64,000 nt of DNA from Citrus sinensis. Lineage: Eukaryota; Streptophyta; Magnoliopsida; Sapindales; Rutaceae. This document shows, in pieces, positions 30,840 through 41,199 of the stretch. Location: assembly GCF_022201045.2 (NCBI RefSeq), contig NC_068563.1, positions 3,844,001-3,908,000 on the forward strand, in the 5' to 3' direction. The notes below the pieces were generated by a model. It saw only the letters and a program-made list of their open reading frames with translations. It did no database searches and had not been told where the DNA came from. Position 1 is the first letter of the stretch; each line of letters starts with the position of its first letter. Made by a program: the position numbers and the translations under genes.

Positions 30840-33800
30840 ATGGAAGATGAGAAGAGCAAGAACGATAACCCACCGCCAGAACAAGCAAAGGAGTCTGGAA
30901 ATCAAGAAACGAAAGCAGACACAGTGGAGGCGACGACCGGAGGATGGGGAGGATGGGGATTTTCTCCATTTTCAGTTCTTTCAGATCTTCAAAAGGCTGC
31001 TCAAGAGATCTCTCGCAGTGTAAGCTTTATTCATTCAGTTCTCTCTCTATTTGTGTAAATATGTACTTTTTCTTTGGAACCACTTCGTTTTCTTGAGTAT
31101 GTGAAATGGGTTTTTGTTCTTAAGGCTAGATATGATTGCTTTAATAAGCTTTCCGATATTGGAGCCAAGGGTTGCTCTTTTATTTTTAGTTGAGAGTTGG
31201 GTTATGTGTGGATTAACAAACGAAAAGTTGAGATTTTAGTTTTCAGGAATGAGAATTTGGCATTTTAGTGGAAATGTGGAATTGTTGGCTCATAAGTGTA
31301 TGGGACATGTAGGCTGTATGATACAACTCTGCAACTCAGAGTTTATATCCTAGATTTACACTTTTCGAGTAAGTGCTGACTCCCGCAAAAAGAAGCAAAA
31401 AGAATTGAAATTAATTGGAGAAACAGAGATTGCAGGAGAAGACGGAGAGAGAAGAAGAAATATTTTCCATTTCCTTACTTTCTATGACGTGTTCCCCTCT
31501 ACATATATCTTTTACCCCTTAACATTACACGTGTAACTAACCAACAAATGAATGATTCAAAGAAAAAACAGTCACAACAAAATAACAAAATCACAGCTGC
31601 CATCTTTTCCACTCTCTTTGTGCCTTCTCGAATATTCCTTAGGTAATGTAATCTTTGAGGTATGTTGGTGCCCTGCGCATACGAGCTAGACCTTTTGTGT
31701 GCTCCTCAACCAGCTGGGCTTCTTTCTCTGTTTCCCATGCTGACTTGTCATTAATCTCGGGCAAGGTTGTATCACTGTACATGTAAAATTGAAATCTCAA
31801 TTTAGGGCCCCAGTTTGCGCAAACTGTGACAGATATGATTATTAAGGTCAATTTGTGGATTACTGCACAAAATTTATGATTGGCAGGGTTCGAAGCCTAT
31901 CTTTTCATGGTCATTTATTTGTCATTAGTTTAATTTCAGTCACGTAAGGTAAATTAAATTATGCTGTAAGAAACGTTGATTAATGTATGTACTTATATTG
32001 AGTGAAAAGCCTTTCTTACTGAATGCTGATTATGGTTTACCATCCTTCATGATAGTTTCTGGTCCTTGAGCTTTCTTTGCTTCTCAACTATCTTACTGTA
32101 ATTAATCACCTATAGGACTTAAAGAAGAAGAGTTCTTAATTATCTTGTATAAAAAATCAAATTAAACATCTTTCTAGATGCGTGAGAAATATACAAAATC
32201 GAGCTATCCCTGGTGTAAGAACTAAGTTGAAACAATATACGAGTTCTTAAACAATAACATGGCTGGGATTCTGAAACTTGTAATCAGGATGCACTTGTAA
32301 CATTTTTGAGGTTGATTACTAATGGCCGCTGTCTGTATCTTAGATTTTAACACCTATAGTTTACTGTTCAATGTCCTTGTTAGTTTGCATGTTATTGAGC
32401 CATGTGTTGTAGATGCAGGCTTCTGTGGCTGCTGAGAAGGCGGCAAAGAGCATTGCGGACATACAAATTTCTGAAGTATCAGAATCTTTGAAGGAAGAGG
32501 AAGAAACAGAGGAACCTGCAGCTGAAAAAGAAAGCGATGATGAGGATGAAAAGCGACGAAAATCTGCTTTGGATAAATTGGAGAAAGCAAGTGAGGAGTC
32601 CTTCCTTGGTCAGGCAAGTTTAAGTTGAACTTTCGTATTTTAATATTAAAAACTGTACTTTTGTCTCGCTTGGATATGCTAACCTTTGTTTTCCGTCATT
32701 TCTGTCACTGGCTTTTTATGTTTTTGATCTTAAGTTATCATACTTTATTTAACATAGGTTTTTATTCTGTTAATTATCTTCTATGTGTAGTCTAATTTAG
32801 TCGCTTTTCTGCTGGATGTGAACTTTCTTCTCACATGTATTTGTCTTCCACTGCTGATACATTAGTTTCTTGCACTGGTTTGAACTGTTCTTTCTTCTCA
32901 ACTATTGCAGCGTTTGAAGGTTATTGATAATTCTGTGGAGAATCTTGCTTCGGGAGCTTGGCAGGCTTTAGGAAGTGCATGGAAGGGCAGTGCCAATTTT
33001 GTTCAGAAGTATGTTCAGTTGCAGTTGAATGCATTATTCGGTGCACATTCTATTACTAACTCAGATGGAGAATTAAAATAGTTATTTGTGCAAGCGAACA
33101 AAATTTTTCTGGTCATGTTGTCTATTTCATAAAATAAAATGAGCAAATTGCATTTTGAGTGACACGCTGATTTGACCTTGCTGTTGTTTTTGCCTGTTTG
33201 GGCTATTTGTGCCATTTGTGTGTTTGAGTTTGCATTAAATTATGACTCATATTGTTTTATCTATGGTAATGCAATTTCCTTTATTGACTGTTTGTATCTT
33301 GTATTTTGCAAGTCCACTGCATGTGAGAAATTAAATCAAGATTTGCAGGTTGGTTTTGACTCATTTGCTAATGAATTGAATTTCTTTTTTCTCCTGTAGG
33401 CTTGAGAATTCTATTCAACAAGGTGGTTTACCGGTGGCAGCTGATTCTGTTGCACCATCTTTTATTGAGGTTTGCTTAATCCTTTACTTCTTGTATATTA
33501 ATGCTGCCCCATGCTAATTTCTCACCTCTATGTTACAGACTGGAAAAGCTTTTACTGCTAAGGGAATGCAAGTTCTTGAATTCGTTGGCAAAGAGACTAT
33601 GGATCTACTGATCAGTGAGACTGGCATTGAAGTTGAAAAGAATCCTAAAGATGGTGAACAAGAAGGTTATGAGGATCAGTTACATGAGGAAGTGACATTT
33701 GATCGATGCTTCTACATATATGGGGGTCCAGAACAACTGGAGGTCACTTTCTTATCTTTGAAGTTGAAAGTTGATGGTTGAAGTACAAAACTTTCAATAT

Positions 33801-35912
33801 TATTGAACTGTGTAATATTTTCAGGAACTGGAGGCTTTGTCCAACCATTATGCACTGTTATTTAATAGAAGAAAAGCAAAATTGTCATCAGAGCAGAAGT
33901 CTGTATATGATGGAAAGCTTAAACAGGTCCAGCAAATTTTTAGCTTGAGTACTGATGTGGAAGGGAGTGGGAGAGAGTCAGACAAAGGAAAGAAAGTAGA
34001 GACCGGAACTGAGGGAAGTGGCGATGAGATGAAGAATTTACATGATACAAGTGTCAGTAAGGCTGCTGATATGGCTGCAGGGTAATATGCTTATTTCAAA
34101 TTAGTTGTTTGGAAGCTTCATGTAATCCAGTGTTATTGACTTTTGTGCTCCCTTGCATGGATGTGTTGATTCTATGGCTTTATGCGATCTTTCTTTTGGA
34201 ATCAGATCTAGCTCCCATTGTCAAATTTTGAGGTTTATGCAATTCACTGTCATTCCATAACCTGACAGTCAATCTTTCATTTTATTGAAATGGTTATAAT
34301 TATACACACAAAAGCAGATTTTTATCCTGGCAAGTGTTTAAATAGTTTAGTTGGATGGTAGGCTTCTGCATTCTTTCATTCAATCACACTGAGTATAGCA
34401 ACTGGGTTGACGCTATTGAGAGTTCACGATTTTTGGACATTGGGAGACAAACTGTACTCAGCAGTAGGAATATGACTGTTTTTCTTTACTTCAGACCCCT
34501 TTTCAATGTGTTGTAATTAATTCTTTCCTTATTTTTTGCAGGTTCACAAATGCCTTAGCTGGTCAAACTGTTAATGATATAATTCAACGGACTGCTGGCA
34601 GACTAGAGTCTCTTCACTCGGAGGGGGTTCACGTATAAAAATAATTTAAATTTAGTGCAATTATTTTCACAATTATTTTTTATGCAAACAATTATTGAAT
34701 GCAATTTGTCTATGTATGTTTGTGCAGAGAATCTCGGAAATGTGCTGTTTTGCTATTTCTCAGTTGCTTATGCTTGGTAAATCCATTATATCCAGTACTA
34801 ACAAGGTTCAGGATGAAGATGCTGATACTGACATTTTGAATATTGACTGGCCTGTGGATTCTGTTGAAAAGGCCAAGATAATCAGAACAAAGGCACAATT
34901 GATGACAGGATTTGTGGAAGCAGTTTCCAGCAGTTTTATCACAGGTTGGTCTTTTGGTTCTCAAATATCTGTGCGTACGATCATATTGACATCATGCTGA
35001 TTACGTTCCTTGTAATTAATTAGAGCGAAACAGTTTTTGCAACGCCAATATCTTGTCATTGTTGAAATGACAAAGATTCTTTTATTATTGTCTGTCATGA
35101 TAAGATGTGAATTGAAAAGCCTCTCAAATTTTTCCTAGAGGTTCATAAATATCCAGTCCTTAATTACTTGGTTCTGTCATTCTGATAGCCAAAATAGTAA
35201 GCTGTCTTCTTTTCTGCTGCTGTTAGTTTCTTTTCTTTTCTTTCTTTTTTTAAAGAAAAAAAAAAACTTCGGTAGCCACCTTGCATGGTCATGCTCAAAT
35301 TTGTTTTGAGACTCACTGTAAAGGCATATTCCTTTTGCTGCTTTCTTGGTACAAAAGATTTTAGCATTTAATTTCCTGATGTCTAAAAGATGCTTCTATC
35401 AAATGGTAGATATTTTATTGATGACTAAAGAATGCCTTTCTCAAATCTTTTGGATATGCTATATGTTGGTGTAGTTTGCATTTGCTATCATATAGTAATG
35501 CATGGCTTAGAGCTACAAGAATATGCTTTCTGTTAGCTTTGTTTTGTTGTATTCATTTGTGGGTCATAGTATTCCCAGTGAAATTTGAAAGCTTGTGTTA
35601 ATCAGTTAATCACCATTCATGGTTATCTTTGTTCTTAATGTTTTGTTTGCTGACCACTGCATGTAGTATTGACATTTTTTTATCCTAATGTTTTGTTTAG
35701 GCGTAGCTGATGTAGCTGAAGCTTACCAAGCAGCTATGAAGGCTGTCACTGCCACTTCCCTTGATGCTTCACCACAAACATTGGTTCAAGAAAAAGTCAA
35801 GGCCTTCTCTGAACATCTCCGATCTGATCAGACGACTGCTGTGGGAAATATCCAGGATGGGCTGCAGTACTTGACTTACTTGGTCCTTTCAACTTCCATG
35901 CCTTCTGCTTGA
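30840..35912 (+). CDS. DUF719 / FAM114-like protein, nine exons
   Basis: Exons: 30840-31019, 32413-32613, 32911-33008, 33400-33469, 33539-33742, 33825-34081, 34542-34632, 34728-34944, 35701-35912. Phases agree throughout and the sum is 1530 nt, 509 residues. The N-terminus has the GGWGGWGFSPFSVL signature. Then come an Ala-rich helix (QASVAAEKAAKSI), an acidic segment (EEEETEEPAAEKESDDEDEK), and conserved SGAWQALGSAWKG and TGKAFTAKGMQVLEFVGKET, as in the eukaryotic FAM114/DUF719 family. Function in plants is unknown to me; animal members have been linked to endomembrane traffic. There is no signal peptide or membrane span. Intron 2 has a GC donor (CAG/GCAAGT). Exon 2 could start at 32413 or six bases later, since both acceptors keep the frame. 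Intron 1 carries a retrotransposon scrap. Confidence 0.88.
31364..31870 (-). mobile_element. Copia-type fragment in intron 1 of the DUF719 gene
   Basis: The minus-strand frame 31851-31639 ends EEHTKGLARMRRAPTYLKDYIT, resembling the R-rich hinge between integrase and reverse transcriptase of Ty1/copia polyproteins. It is followed by AT-rich, LTR-like sequence to about 31364. No LTR pair or target duplication was seen. It is antisense to the host gene. Confidence 0.4.
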
Positions 35913-36831
35913 TAACTGGAGTCACTCTACTCATTGTTATATAATACCGTCTCACATTTCGATGTCATTTGTATATAGTAGAATTTAGTGGTGGATCTGT
36001 CCCTTGTTAAAAGATTTATGGTATGCAAATGAAATTGAAGTTAGCAGAAAGATTTTTCTTCATTAGGTCCCTGAATTTCTTTTATAGGGAATGCTAGTCC
36101 CACTGGTTGAACATTAATGCTTCATTGACATTCAATAAAGAAAATTAACAGTCCAATACGTACTTTTGACAAAAAATTTAGAGGATGGATGGGCATTGCG
36201 CTCTCTATTTTCACTGTGCTTCACTTGGATGGTAAGATGAAGTGTACTTATGGGGTTCAAGTATAATTTTTTTTTTACTGGTAGTTCGAGGTTGAATTTT
36301 ATAAAAAATAGAGATTAAAATATTAATTTAGACTTTGTTCACTACTCCCCTCTACGCTTAAAGTAATAAATTAATAATAATAATAAATAAATAAATAAAA
36401 AGAACGAAATGTCATCTAATTGAAGACATGTAATTCTGTTTTCAAGGTGCTCTTGTGCAGGTGGAATGGCCTGTCTTTTTTTGTCCCTCTTCTTCCTAAA
36501 ACTTGGAGAAGTTTCTTACCTTTCTCTGGCAGATTTGTCAATAATCAGTAAGAGATGAGCATGACTGATGGAAAATATCATAACTACCACCTCTAACCAG
36601 CAATAAAAAATTTACACACGTTACAGAAGTTTCCAAACCAACCCCAGTACCCCACCAACCAACAATTTTTTTTTTTTCCTTTGTTCATACTGAAAAATGT
36701 CCATGTTCATTGTACATACTTTAACACTACACTAAGATTATTAAACTACCTCTGTTTTGTTTCTTGAAGAAAGGAAAGTTCTCCCACACACACACAATCA
36801 CAAACAGAAATATAATCTGCTGGTTTCAATC
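35913..36831. other. Intergenic, DUF719 gene to dioxygenase
   Basis: Holds the 3' UTR of the upstream gene and the promoter and leader of the dioxygenase. A TAA/TAAA microsatellite lies at 36364-36400, T runs at 36268 and 36667, and a CACACA run at 36785. No clear TATA box was assigned. Confidence 0.4.
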
Positions 36832-38333
36832 ATGGGAGATGTTGATCCAGCCTTCATTCAACCCCCTGAATTCAGACCAAAGGTTCAAAACAACATGGAA
36901 ATAGATGATGAAATCCCAGTTATTGATCTCTCTACCGACCCCAAACAACTTGTCTTGGAAGTTGGCCATGCATGTCAGAAGTGGGGATTTTTTCAAGTCA
37001 TCAATCATGGGGCGCCATCAGAATTAAAGGCCAGGATTGAAAAGGCAGCAAAAGAATTCTTTGATCAACCAATAGAGGAGAAGCAGAAAGTGAAAAGAGA
37101 TGAAGTTCATCCTATGGGATATCATGACCAGGAGCATACCAAGAATGTTAGGGACTGGAAGGAAGTGTTTGATTTTTGGTTGCAAGATCCAACTTTTCTC
37201 CCAGCTTCTCCTGAGCCTGATGATAAGGAGCTGAGGAGGCTCACTAACCAATGGCCTGAGTACCCTCTTGGATTTAGGTAATTGAAATTGAGTTTGTTTG
37301 ACCTTATCTGTAAGTTTAAAAAAATTTGTGGCTACAGATTAAGAGTCCCACTTAGCCTGTGGCTTCACTTTTAGACTAATATAAATAATAGAGTAATTTG
37401 GTTGTTGCATGAAGGGAGTGCCATGCTAATTTTGTAATTTTGGGCTAAGCAGTAGCTTTCATCCTTCAGTACTTATTTGCATCTTTTGCCATGCCGAACT
37501 GCTAGCCTTAAGCAAGATGTTAATTTGTCTGATTGTTTGTACCATCTAATTAATCGTGTTCACCAGGGAGTTATGTGAGGATTATGCTAGGGAGGTGGAA
37601 AAGCTAGCTTACAAGTTACTGGAACTTATCTCCCTCAGCTTAGGCTTATCTGCTGATCGGTTGCAAGGCTATTTTAAAGAACAAACAACCTTTCTGCGAT
37701 TCAACTACTATCCTCCTTGCCCTTATCCTGAGCTAGCTCTGGGCGTTGGTCCACACAAAGATGGAGGTGCCTTAACGGTACTTGCTCAAGATGACGTTGG
37801 TGGACTTCAAATAAGGAGGAAATCAGATGGAAAGTGGATTCCTGTTAAACCAATCCAAGATGCCTATATTATTAACATTGGTGATGCCACTCAGGTACTT
37901 GACTTATCTAATTCAAGTGGTTTGTTTATCATTAGTGGGAAAGCGAATTAGCAGCACGTATAATAGTTAGGATGCGACCATGTAATGTAAAATGAAAGGT
38001 AATGGTTTTAGTGATTGACACCTAAACATTCAGGCTACTTTTGTGAATTGGTTATTTGGTATGTTTTTTCAGGTTTGGAGCAATGATAAATATGAGAGTC
38101 CAGAGCACAGAGTGGTGGTCAACACTAAGAAGGAGAGGTTTTCGATTCCATTCTTCGTCTTCCCCGCCCACCACGCCATGTTGAAGCCATTCGATGAGAT
38201 TGTAAACGAGCAAAATCCTGCCAGGTATAGGGAATTCAACTGGGGAAAGTTTGTTGTTGCTAGAAATCGAAGTGATTACAAGAAACAAAATGTCGAAAAC
38301 ATACAGATTAGGCATTTCAGGGTGGTGGACTGA
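36832..38333 (+). CDS. 2-oxoglutarate/Fe(II)-dependent dioxygenase, three exons
   Basis: Exons 36832-37277, 37567-37894 and 38073-38333 give 344 residues. The ATG at 36832 (MGDVDPAFIQPPEFRPK) is chosen because this N-terminus is shared by the family; an upstream in-frame ATG at 36757 adds an unlikely extension. The DIOX_N domain (about 25-135) includes VGHACQKWGFFQVINHG. The catalytic jelly roll has the iron ligands H212, D214 (PHKDGG) and H270 (EHRVVV) and the 2-oxoglutarate pair R280/S282 (ERFSIPFF). So it looks active. It resembles the Arabidopsis At3g19000/At3g19010 group (from memory). The substrate is unknown: a soluble enzyme, probably of specialised or hormone metabolism. Two broken relatives lie downstream. 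Confidence 0.93.
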
Positions 38334-38579
38334 TCATGGCAGAGCAAATTTGTTGATTATTTTAGCAATTATAACTTTTTTAGGAGTTTGTTATATCATG
38401 CATGCCTGCTGATTAAAGAATAAGGCTTATGTTACAACTTGTTGCTCACAAGCTTAGCTTTCGAACTTGGTGGTTACTTAATGTTGTATTGGAACAGAAT
38501 CATTGTATGTGAATGTCCGCATTTGTTTCTGAATCTGCATGACTTGTTGAGAGCTTTTATTTTCAAAACAAGAGAGGTT

Positions 38580-39410
38580 TTTTTTTTTTTTTTTTTTTAA
38601 TTTAAACCACCAGTAAAGTGGGGGGTTAGGCATGGACCTTCTATAAAACAGTAAAAGTTAAGGTACATATGGAGGGGAACGTGGACCAAAACCTCCAAGC
38701 TAAACAAATAAATACATCTAAAATAAGAGTAAAATATAATAAGACACAGCCTAATTAAAAAGGCGATAAACAAGAGCTAATGTAATCGCCCTTTGCGATG
38801 CTTGCGGCGAGTGACGAGCAAAGTCTTTATTTTGTTGTGAGCCAAACACTAAAATTGGGCTCGAGATCAGGCTCCTCCAGTGTAGATGAAAAGTGTTAAT
38901 TAGCCATCGGGATATAGCCCATGGCTTGCTGATTATCTCGGTCCCTATCAATACTATGGTCCTCATCAGAGACATGAACGTCGGTACTGTAGGAATTGAT
39001 CCCAAAAGTTATTTGCGAGATATTTGCCATGGTGGATTTTAGAAAGTTTGTGCCAGCAAAAACTCTATGAGCGCCTGAATCCTCAAACTCAACTCAGGCA
39101 GGTGATCCGGAATAGTAACATTAGCAGTGAGGGCGCTCATATCATCGGATCGGGTCACCGCAGGAGATCCCCTAGTAATTGAAATCCCTCCATTAGCTGT
39201 TTTCGGGGTATTGCTCTCTGTTGCTCCTTGTTCGACTTTTGGGGACGAAGTCCCGGGTTGGTCATATAGCATGTCTCAGCATTGTGACCAAGGTGCTTGC
39301 ATCAATCACAACAAGGTGGAACTTTTTCAAAGTTAACATTCTGCCAAAATCCGAAATCACCTACACCGATCCGGATCCGCGTAGGTAAAGGTTGGGTTAC
39401 ATTTCTAAAT
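38580..39410 (-). mobile_element. Short LINE-type retroposon with ORF1 piece only
   Basis: On the minus strand the insertion ends in a poly-A tail (21 T on the plus strand, 38578-38598) and is flanked by a 10-bp target duplication AAGAGAGGTT (38570-38579 and 39411-39420). Its 5' part encodes the end of a DUF4283/CCHC ORF1-type protein: NVNFEKVPPCCD, stop, CKHLGHNAETCY, a zinc knuckle with a TGA inside (about 39270-39315). An open frame of 77 codons follows (39272-39039). No reverse transcriptase lies between ORF1 and the tail, so it is non-autonomous or internally deleted. It sits just downstream of the dioxygenase. Confidence 0.82.
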
Positions 39411-39457
39411 AAGAGAGGTTAGAATCATGCCATCTGCCAAGTTTCAATAGTCTGGTG

Positions 39458-40592
39458 CGTTTACTTATCAGATTGGGAAATTGAAATTCAGAATCAAAAT
39501 TATTAATAATGTTTTCTTCACAAAAATGGAGCAGGAATCGGAATCAAAATCGTGGGGCCTCCCACTATTTTGGGAATGGAGAATGGGAGATTGATTCCCA
39601 TGGGGGAGGTGGGAATCAATCTCTCATTCCCCAAAGTTTCCATTTTACCTTTATTGACATTCAAATTTTTCTAAAATACCCCTCCTTTAAATAAAAAATA
39701 TAAATATCAAAAATAAAAAAGCCAAATACATAATTAATTAATTAGTATATTATAGTTAATTAGTATATTGATATATTATTAACAAGAATTATCAATAATT
39801 GTAATTTTTGAATAAAGAATCACAATAATTAATATATTGTTATTATAATTAATTAATTACTATACTATTATAATAATTATTAAATATAATTATTATAATT
39901 AATTTATATATTATCATTAATTAATTGCAATAATTATTACTATTAATTAATATAAAAACTATAATTATTATTAAAAATAATTAATATAATTATTATAATT
40001 GATTCATATATTATTATTATTATTAATTAATATATATAATTATTACTATTAATTAATATATTAATACATTATTAACAATAATATATTAATAATTATAGTT
40101 TTTGAATAAATAATCACAATAATTAATATATCATTATAATTAAATAAGTAATATTAATATTATTAATTAATATATTTTATAATAATTATTATAATTAATT
40201 AATAATTTTTATAATTAATTAATATATCAATATATTATTGACAATAATTAATAATAATAATAATTTTTGAATAAATATCACTATAATTAAAAGATAAAAT
40301 AATAATTATGACAATAATTCATTAAGAACTTTTTAGTAATTTATTACAATCTAACTCATTTCGATTCCGATTTCAAAATAAAATAAACACATTTATGACA
40401 ATTTAGCTCATTTCGATTCCTACAGTTCAAGTAAATAATTTATTCTCATTTTCACTCTCTATTCTCATTCTAATTCATTCTCATTCCTTCCCATTCTAAT
40501 TCCAACTTTTTTCAATTTTAATTTATTCTCATTCATTCTCATTCTAATTCTAATTTATTTCAATTTCAGTTCAATACCCGTAACGTAAGAAT
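39458..40592. mobile_element. AT-rich non-autonomous DNA transposon, hAT-like
   Basis: The left end CGTTTACTTATCAGATTGGG resembles the element at 14458. Subterminal GGAATC/GATTCC and ATTCTCATTC repeats surround about 650 bp of almost pure A/T. A possible 8-bp target duplication with one mismatch (GTCTGGTG at 39450, GTCCGGTG at 40593) fits hAT. The paralogous dioxygenase flank at about 45950 lacks the insert (TTTCAATAGT then directly a GGAGAAAAT-like sequence), which supports an insertion here. Terminal inverted repeats are poor, so the ends are approximate. Confidence 0.5.
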
Positions 40593-41199
40593 GTCCGGTG
40601 AGAAAATGATGCTATGAATCGACTGAATGGCGCAAAAAAATCATCGTAACGGGGCCGCGGCCCACGGGCTGTAATTAACATCCAGGTCCTGCTTTGTTTA
40701 ACAGGGACTCAAATAAATCAAACGTCTTCCTAATCAATCAACCAAGTCCCCAGTATTCGCCGTTATATCACACGCCCGGACGTCCCTTGATGGCTTGACC
40801 AGCACTAATATTTGATTGTGCGTGTTTTTATCACTCAATTTCTTTAACATTACAAACTCCAAAATAATAAACAACCAAAGCAATTCATCAAGATTGTATA
40901 AATTTCTTATCTTGCATTTATGTTCACATTTTTTGAAAGTCTAGACTGACTGTGCTTAGAAAAAAAAAAAAAAGAAAAAAGATAAAAACAGTAGATTCCA
41001 GGAAATTTTTCTCCTTATGTCACTTTCAATGGAATTTCCACGGGGGGCCCCTTCGGCTTCCTGGCAGAATCCTTGCAGTTGTCACTCTGGGTCCATCAGA
41101 TAGAAGTCTTCCAGGTCCATTAGATATCTTGTTCACTCAATCCCATTACCCAAAAAGCACATCAAAACACTGTTTTGGATTTTTGATCTGCTAACAGAA
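40593..41199 (+). other. Upstream region of the CNL gene
   Basis: No gene. It contains the presumed promoter and leader of the NB-LRR gene, with an A-run at 40960-40973 and C/G-rich GGGGGGCCCC at 41042. No confident TATA box was found. Confidence 0.4.

Noticed and set aside
33015..33399. Short frames in intron 3 of the DUF719 gene
   Set aside because: Intronic, no similarity, and the flanking exons splice in frame without them.
36757..36831. Upstream in-frame ATG extending the dioxygenase by 25 residues
   Set aside because: The family N-terminus starts at MGDVDPAF (36832); the upstream part is leader-like with a CACACA run.
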